In this document: piece by piece, positions 6,068 through 8,144 of the stretch
Position numbering within the stretch: position 1 is the first letter of the stretch
Layout of the letters: each line of letters starts with the position of its first letter
DNA from: Halovenus sp.
Lineage (GTDB): Archaea > Halobacteriota > Halobacteria > Halobacteriales > Haloarculaceae
Reading direction: 5' to 3'
Length of the DNA stretch: 8,144 nucleotides
NCBI GenBank assembly: GCA_028275145.1
Contig: JAQCNG010000252.1
Span: forward strand, 1 to 8,144
The notes under the pieces: generated by a model
The model's input: the letters and a program-made list of their open reading frames with translations, nothing else
Database searches by the model: none
What the model was told of the DNA's origin: nothing
Made by a program: the position numbers and the translations under genes

Positions 6068-7520
6068 GCGCACACTGTACGACAAGGTCTGGGAGCGCCA
6101 CCGCGTCACCGAACTCCCGAACGGGCAGGACCAGCTGTTCGTGGGGCTGCATCTCATCCACGAGGTGACCAGCCCGCAGGCGTTCGCGATGCTCACCGAG
6201 CGAGACATCGAGGTGGCCTATCCGGAGCGCAACTACGCGACGACCGACCACATCGCCCCGACCGAGGCCGCAAAGCGCGAGCGGCCACTGCCCGACGAGG
6301 AGGCCGAGGAGATGCTCTCGGCGCTCGAACGGAACGTCGCCGAGAACGACATCACCTTCTTCGGCCTGGACTCGGGCAAGCAGGGCATCACCCACGTCGT
6401 CGCGCCGGAACTGGGGCTCTCACGACCCGGTATGACCGTCGCGTGTGGCGACTCTCACACCTCGACGCACGGGGCCTTCGGCTCTATCGGCGTCGGCGTC
6501 GGCACCAGCCAGATACGCGATATCCTCGCGACCGGCTGTATCGCCGCGGAAAAACAGCAGGTGCGCCGCATCGAGGTGGAGGGCTCGCTCGGCGCGGGCG
6601 TGTACGCGAAGGATATCATACTGAAGATAATCCAGGACCTGGGTGTCGACGGCGGTGTCGGCCACGTCTACGAGTACGGCGGCCCCGCAATCCGCGAGTT
6701 GGACATGGAGGGGAGACTCGCGGTCTGTAACATGTCCATCGAGGGTGGCGCGCGGGCGGGCTACATCAACCCCGACGAGACGACCTACGAGTACCTCCGC
6801 GGGCGCGAGTACGCCCCCGAGGGGGAGGCGTTCGACGAGCGCCGCGAGTACTGGGAGTCGGTCCGCTCGGACGAGGACGCCGTCTACGACGACGTGGTCA
6901 CAATCGACGTCGACGACATGGACCCGATGGTGACCTGGGGTATCAACCCCGGTCAGGTGGTCGAACTCTCGGAGCCGGTGCCACGGCCCGACTCCTTCGA
7001 GGCCCGTTCGGACCGCGAGGCCGCCGAGCGCGCGCTCGAACACATGGACCTCGACCCCGGCGAGTCGATGCTGGGCTACGACGTGGACGTGGCGTTTCTG
7101 GGGACCTGCACGAACGGCCGGGTCTCCGATTTCGGGGTGGCCGCCGAGATTCTGGACGGCCGGACCGTCGACGAGAGCGTTCGCGCGCTGGCGGTGCCGG
7201 GGTCGGAGACAGTCCGCAAGCGCTGCGAGGCGCGGGGACTCGACGAGACGTTCATCGAGGCCGGCTTCCAGTGGCGACGCGCTGGCTGTTCGATGTGTCT
7301 GGCGATGAACGACGACTCACTCGAGGGCGAGGAGGTGTGTGCCTCCTCGTCGAACCGGAACTTCGTCGGTCGGCAGGGTTCGAAGGATGGCCGGACAGTG
7401 CTGATGAGTCCGGCCATGGTCGCCGCCGCAGCGGTCGCCGGCGAGGTGACCGACCCCCGGCGGTTCGTCGACGACGCCGCCCGCACCGTGTCGGCCGCGG
7501 ACGTGGAGGTGGCGGAGTGA
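6060..7520 (+). CDS. leuC: 3-isopropylmalate dehydratase, large subunit
   Basis: LeuC carries the [4Fe-4S] cluster of the aconitase-like LeuCD enzyme, which converts 2-isopropylmalate to 3-isopropylmalate and, in organisms using the citramalate route, also isomerises citramalate. The 486-residue protein starts MSERTLYDKVWERH and shows the family segments DQLFVGLHLIHEVTSPQAF, VACGDSHTSTHGAFG and GIGVGTSQ-like motifs. The cluster ligands are Cys350 (TCTNGR) and the pair Cys410/Cys413 (CSMC), all present. The frame is open further upstream (to 6021), but ATG 6060 matches the conserved start; it has only a weak purine-rich GGGGGAG at 6042-6048 and overlaps the small upstream gene, so translation is probably coupled. 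Its TGA overlaps by one base the ATG of a 23-codon ORF that leads to leuD. No damage is visible. Confidence 0.96.
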   Translation: MSERTLYDKVWERHRVTELPNGQDQLFVGLHLIHEVTSPQAFAMLTERDIEVAYPERNYATTDHIAPTEAAKRERPLPDEEAEEMLSALERNVAENDITFFGLDSGKQGITHVVAPELGLSRPGMTVACGDSHTSTHGAFGSIGVGVGTSQIRDILATGCIAAEKQQVRRIEVEGSLGAGVYAKDIILKIIQDLGVDGGVGHVYEYGGPAIRELDMEGRLAVCNMSIEGGARAGYINPDETTYEYLRGREYAPEGEAFDERREYWESVRSDEDAVYDDVVTIDVDDMDPMVTWGINPGQVVELSEPVPRPDSFEARSDREAAERALEHMDLDPGESMLGYDVDVAFLGTCTNGRVSDFGVAAEILDGRTVDESVRALAVPGSETVRKRCEARGLDETFIEAGFQWRRAGCSMCLAMNDDSLEGEEVCASSSNRNFVGRQGSKDGRTVLMSPAMVAAAAVAGEVTDPRRFVDDAARTVSAADVEVAE

Positions 7521-7591
7521 TGTCGGCACCGGCCCGGCGGGTGCCGACAGCGCTGCTCGGACCGCTGGCCGCCGCGGAGGTGGTCGGATGA
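7520..7591 (+). CDS. Possible 23-codon bridging ORF between leuC and leuD
   Basis: This mini-ORF begins MSAPARRVPT and ends AAAEVVG. Its ATG overlaps the leuC stop by one base (TGATG), and its TGA overlaps the leuD start (ATGA). GGAGGTGG (7505-7512) lies upstream at a usable distance. It could therefore carry ribosomes from leuC to leuD. Against it, the start sits at the foot of a strong hairpin, the composition (Ala, Val, Leu, Pro, Arg) is what random GC-rich DNA would give, and no family is recognised. Confidence 0.3.
   Translation: MSAPARRVPTALLGPLAAAEVVG
7521..7549 (+). other. Strong intercistronic hairpin at the leuC-leuD junction
   Basis: TGTCGGCACC (7521-7530) pairs perfectly over 10 bp with GGTGCCGACA (7540-7549), around a nine-base loop. 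It starts immediately after the leuC stop codon and fills nearly half of the 67-base spacer. There is no T-run, so termination is unlikely; RNA processing, mRNA end protection or control of the leuC:leuD ratio are possible roles. Confidence 0.6.
7576..7584 (+). promoter_or_regulatory. Strong ribosome binding site of leuD
   Basis: GGAGGTGGT is a near-perfect match to the anti-Shine-Dalgarno end of archaeal 16S rRNA and lies 3 bases before ATG 7588 (7 after GGAGG). It fixes the leuD start and means leuD need not rely on ribosomes from leuC. Confidence 0.75.
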
Positions 7592-8144
7592 GCGACGACC
7601 AGCGGATCACCGCCGTCGACGGGACAGGGGTTCCGATTCCGGGCGACGACATCGACACCGACCAGATACTCCCGGCGCGGTTCATGAAGGAGGTCACCTT
7701 CGACAACATGGCCGGCTACCTGTTCTACGACGCCCGCCGGGACGAGAACGGCAGGCCGAACGACCACCCGCTCAACCGCTTCGATGGGGCCTCCATCGCG
7801 GTCGTCAACCAGAACTTCGGCTGTGGCTCCTCGCGCGAGCACGCCCCACAGGCGATGATGCGCTGGGGTGTCGACGGCGTCGTCGGCGAGTCGTTCGCCG
7901 AGATCTTCCGCGACAACTGCAAGTCACTGGGCATCCCCGCGGTGACGGCCGACCACGAGGCGGTCGTCGCCCTGCAGGGGTGGATCGAGGACAACCCCGA
8001 CGGCGACGTCGAAATCGATGTCGAGCGCGGGACGGTCAGCTACGATGGACGGACCGTCGAGGGCCACATCGACGACGCGATGCAGGAGGCGCTGCTGGGT
8101 GGTATCTGGGACACGACGGCGCTGATGTACTCGAACCGCGCGAA
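7588..8144 (+). CDS. leuD: 3-isopropylmalate dehydratase, small subunit (3' truncated)
   Basis: LeuD is the swivelling small subunit that completes the LeuCD active site and sets substrate choice. The 185 visible codons cover most of the domain: GDDIDTDQILPARF (19-32), then NFGCGSSREHAP (76-87), the substrate-binding segment of aconitase-like small subunits, then FAEIFRDNCKSLGIP. The frame is still open at the window edge, inside a segment, GIWDTTALMYSNRA, that lies near the end of homologues, so probably only a few dozen codons at most are missing. The start at ATG 7588 is set by the strong ribosome binding site. It follows leuC after a 67-base hairpin-bearing spacer rather than a direct overlap. 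leuB may come next, but lies outside the window. Confidence 0.95.
   Translation, partial: MSDDQRITAVDGTGVPIPGDDIDTDQILPARFMKEVTFDNMAGYLFYDARRDENGRPNDHPLNRFDGASIAVVNQNFGCGSSREHAPQAMMRWGVDGVVGESFAEIFRDNCKSLGIPAVTADHEAVVALQGWIEDNPDGDVEIDVERGTVSYDGRTVEGHIDDAMQEALLGGIWDTTALMYSNRA

Noticed and set aside
4654..6075. 473-codon open frame on the - strand opposite ilvC
   Set aside because: Same shadow effect; basic, domain-free product over an intact ilvC. The frames at 963-1907 and 6420-7043 on the - strand are rejected for the same reason.
1..8144. CRISPR array, insertion sequence, tRNA/rRNA or defence system
   Set aside because: No spaced identical repeats, transposase motifs, terminal inverted repeats or RNA-gene signatures were seen; the protein-coding content is a standard biosynthetic operon plus the end of a sensor kinase.

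Overview
The window looks like chromosomal DNA from a halophilic archaeon (class Halobacteria). The evidence is high GC, strongly acidic proteins, AT-rich TATA boxes about 30 bp before start codons (an arrangement that gives leaderless or nearly leaderless mRNAs), Shine-Dalgarno motifs at operon-internal junctions, and a leuA-ilvB-ilvN-ilvC-x-leuC-leuD order that I recall from haloarchaeal genomes. The genus cannot be fixed from sequence alone.

Layout, all on the + strand. 1-471 is the 3' end of a histidine kinase. 472-670 is a gap with two inverted repeats, a pair of 8-bp direct repeats exactly 10 bp apart and a TATA box. 671-1913 is leuA, whose reading frame is broken near its start: the initiating frame stops at 743-745, while the conserved catalytic N-terminus continues in the +1 frame. 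1914-2226 is a regulatory gap with a second TATA-like box, a 21-codon leader ORF ending in an Ile-Arg-Ile-Val cluster, and a GC hairpin plus T-rich tract overlapping its stop codon. 2227-5739 holds ilvB, ilvN and ilvC, with overlapping ends. 5813-6067 is a small acidic protein of unknown function overlapping leuC. 6060-7520 is leuC. 7521-7587 is a short spacer with a perfect 10-bp hairpin and a 23-codon ORF that exactly bridges leuC and leuD. leuD runs off the right edge about 185 codons in.

Together the genes serve branched-chain amino acid synthesis. IlvBN makes acetolactate or acetohydroxybutyrate, and IlvC reduces and isomerises it. LeuA condenses acetyl-CoA with a 2-oxo acid, and LeuCD isomerises the product. 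LeuB and IlvD are not in the window; leuB may lie just downstream. If LeuA acts on pyruvate rather than 2-oxoisovalerate, the same LeuCD would also serve the citramalate route to isoleucine.

The main points of interest are the possible ribosome-controlled attenuator before ilvB, the leuA frameshift (sequencing error, mutation or recoding) and the structured leuC-leuD junction. No mobile element, CRISPR array, tRNA or rRNA was seen.
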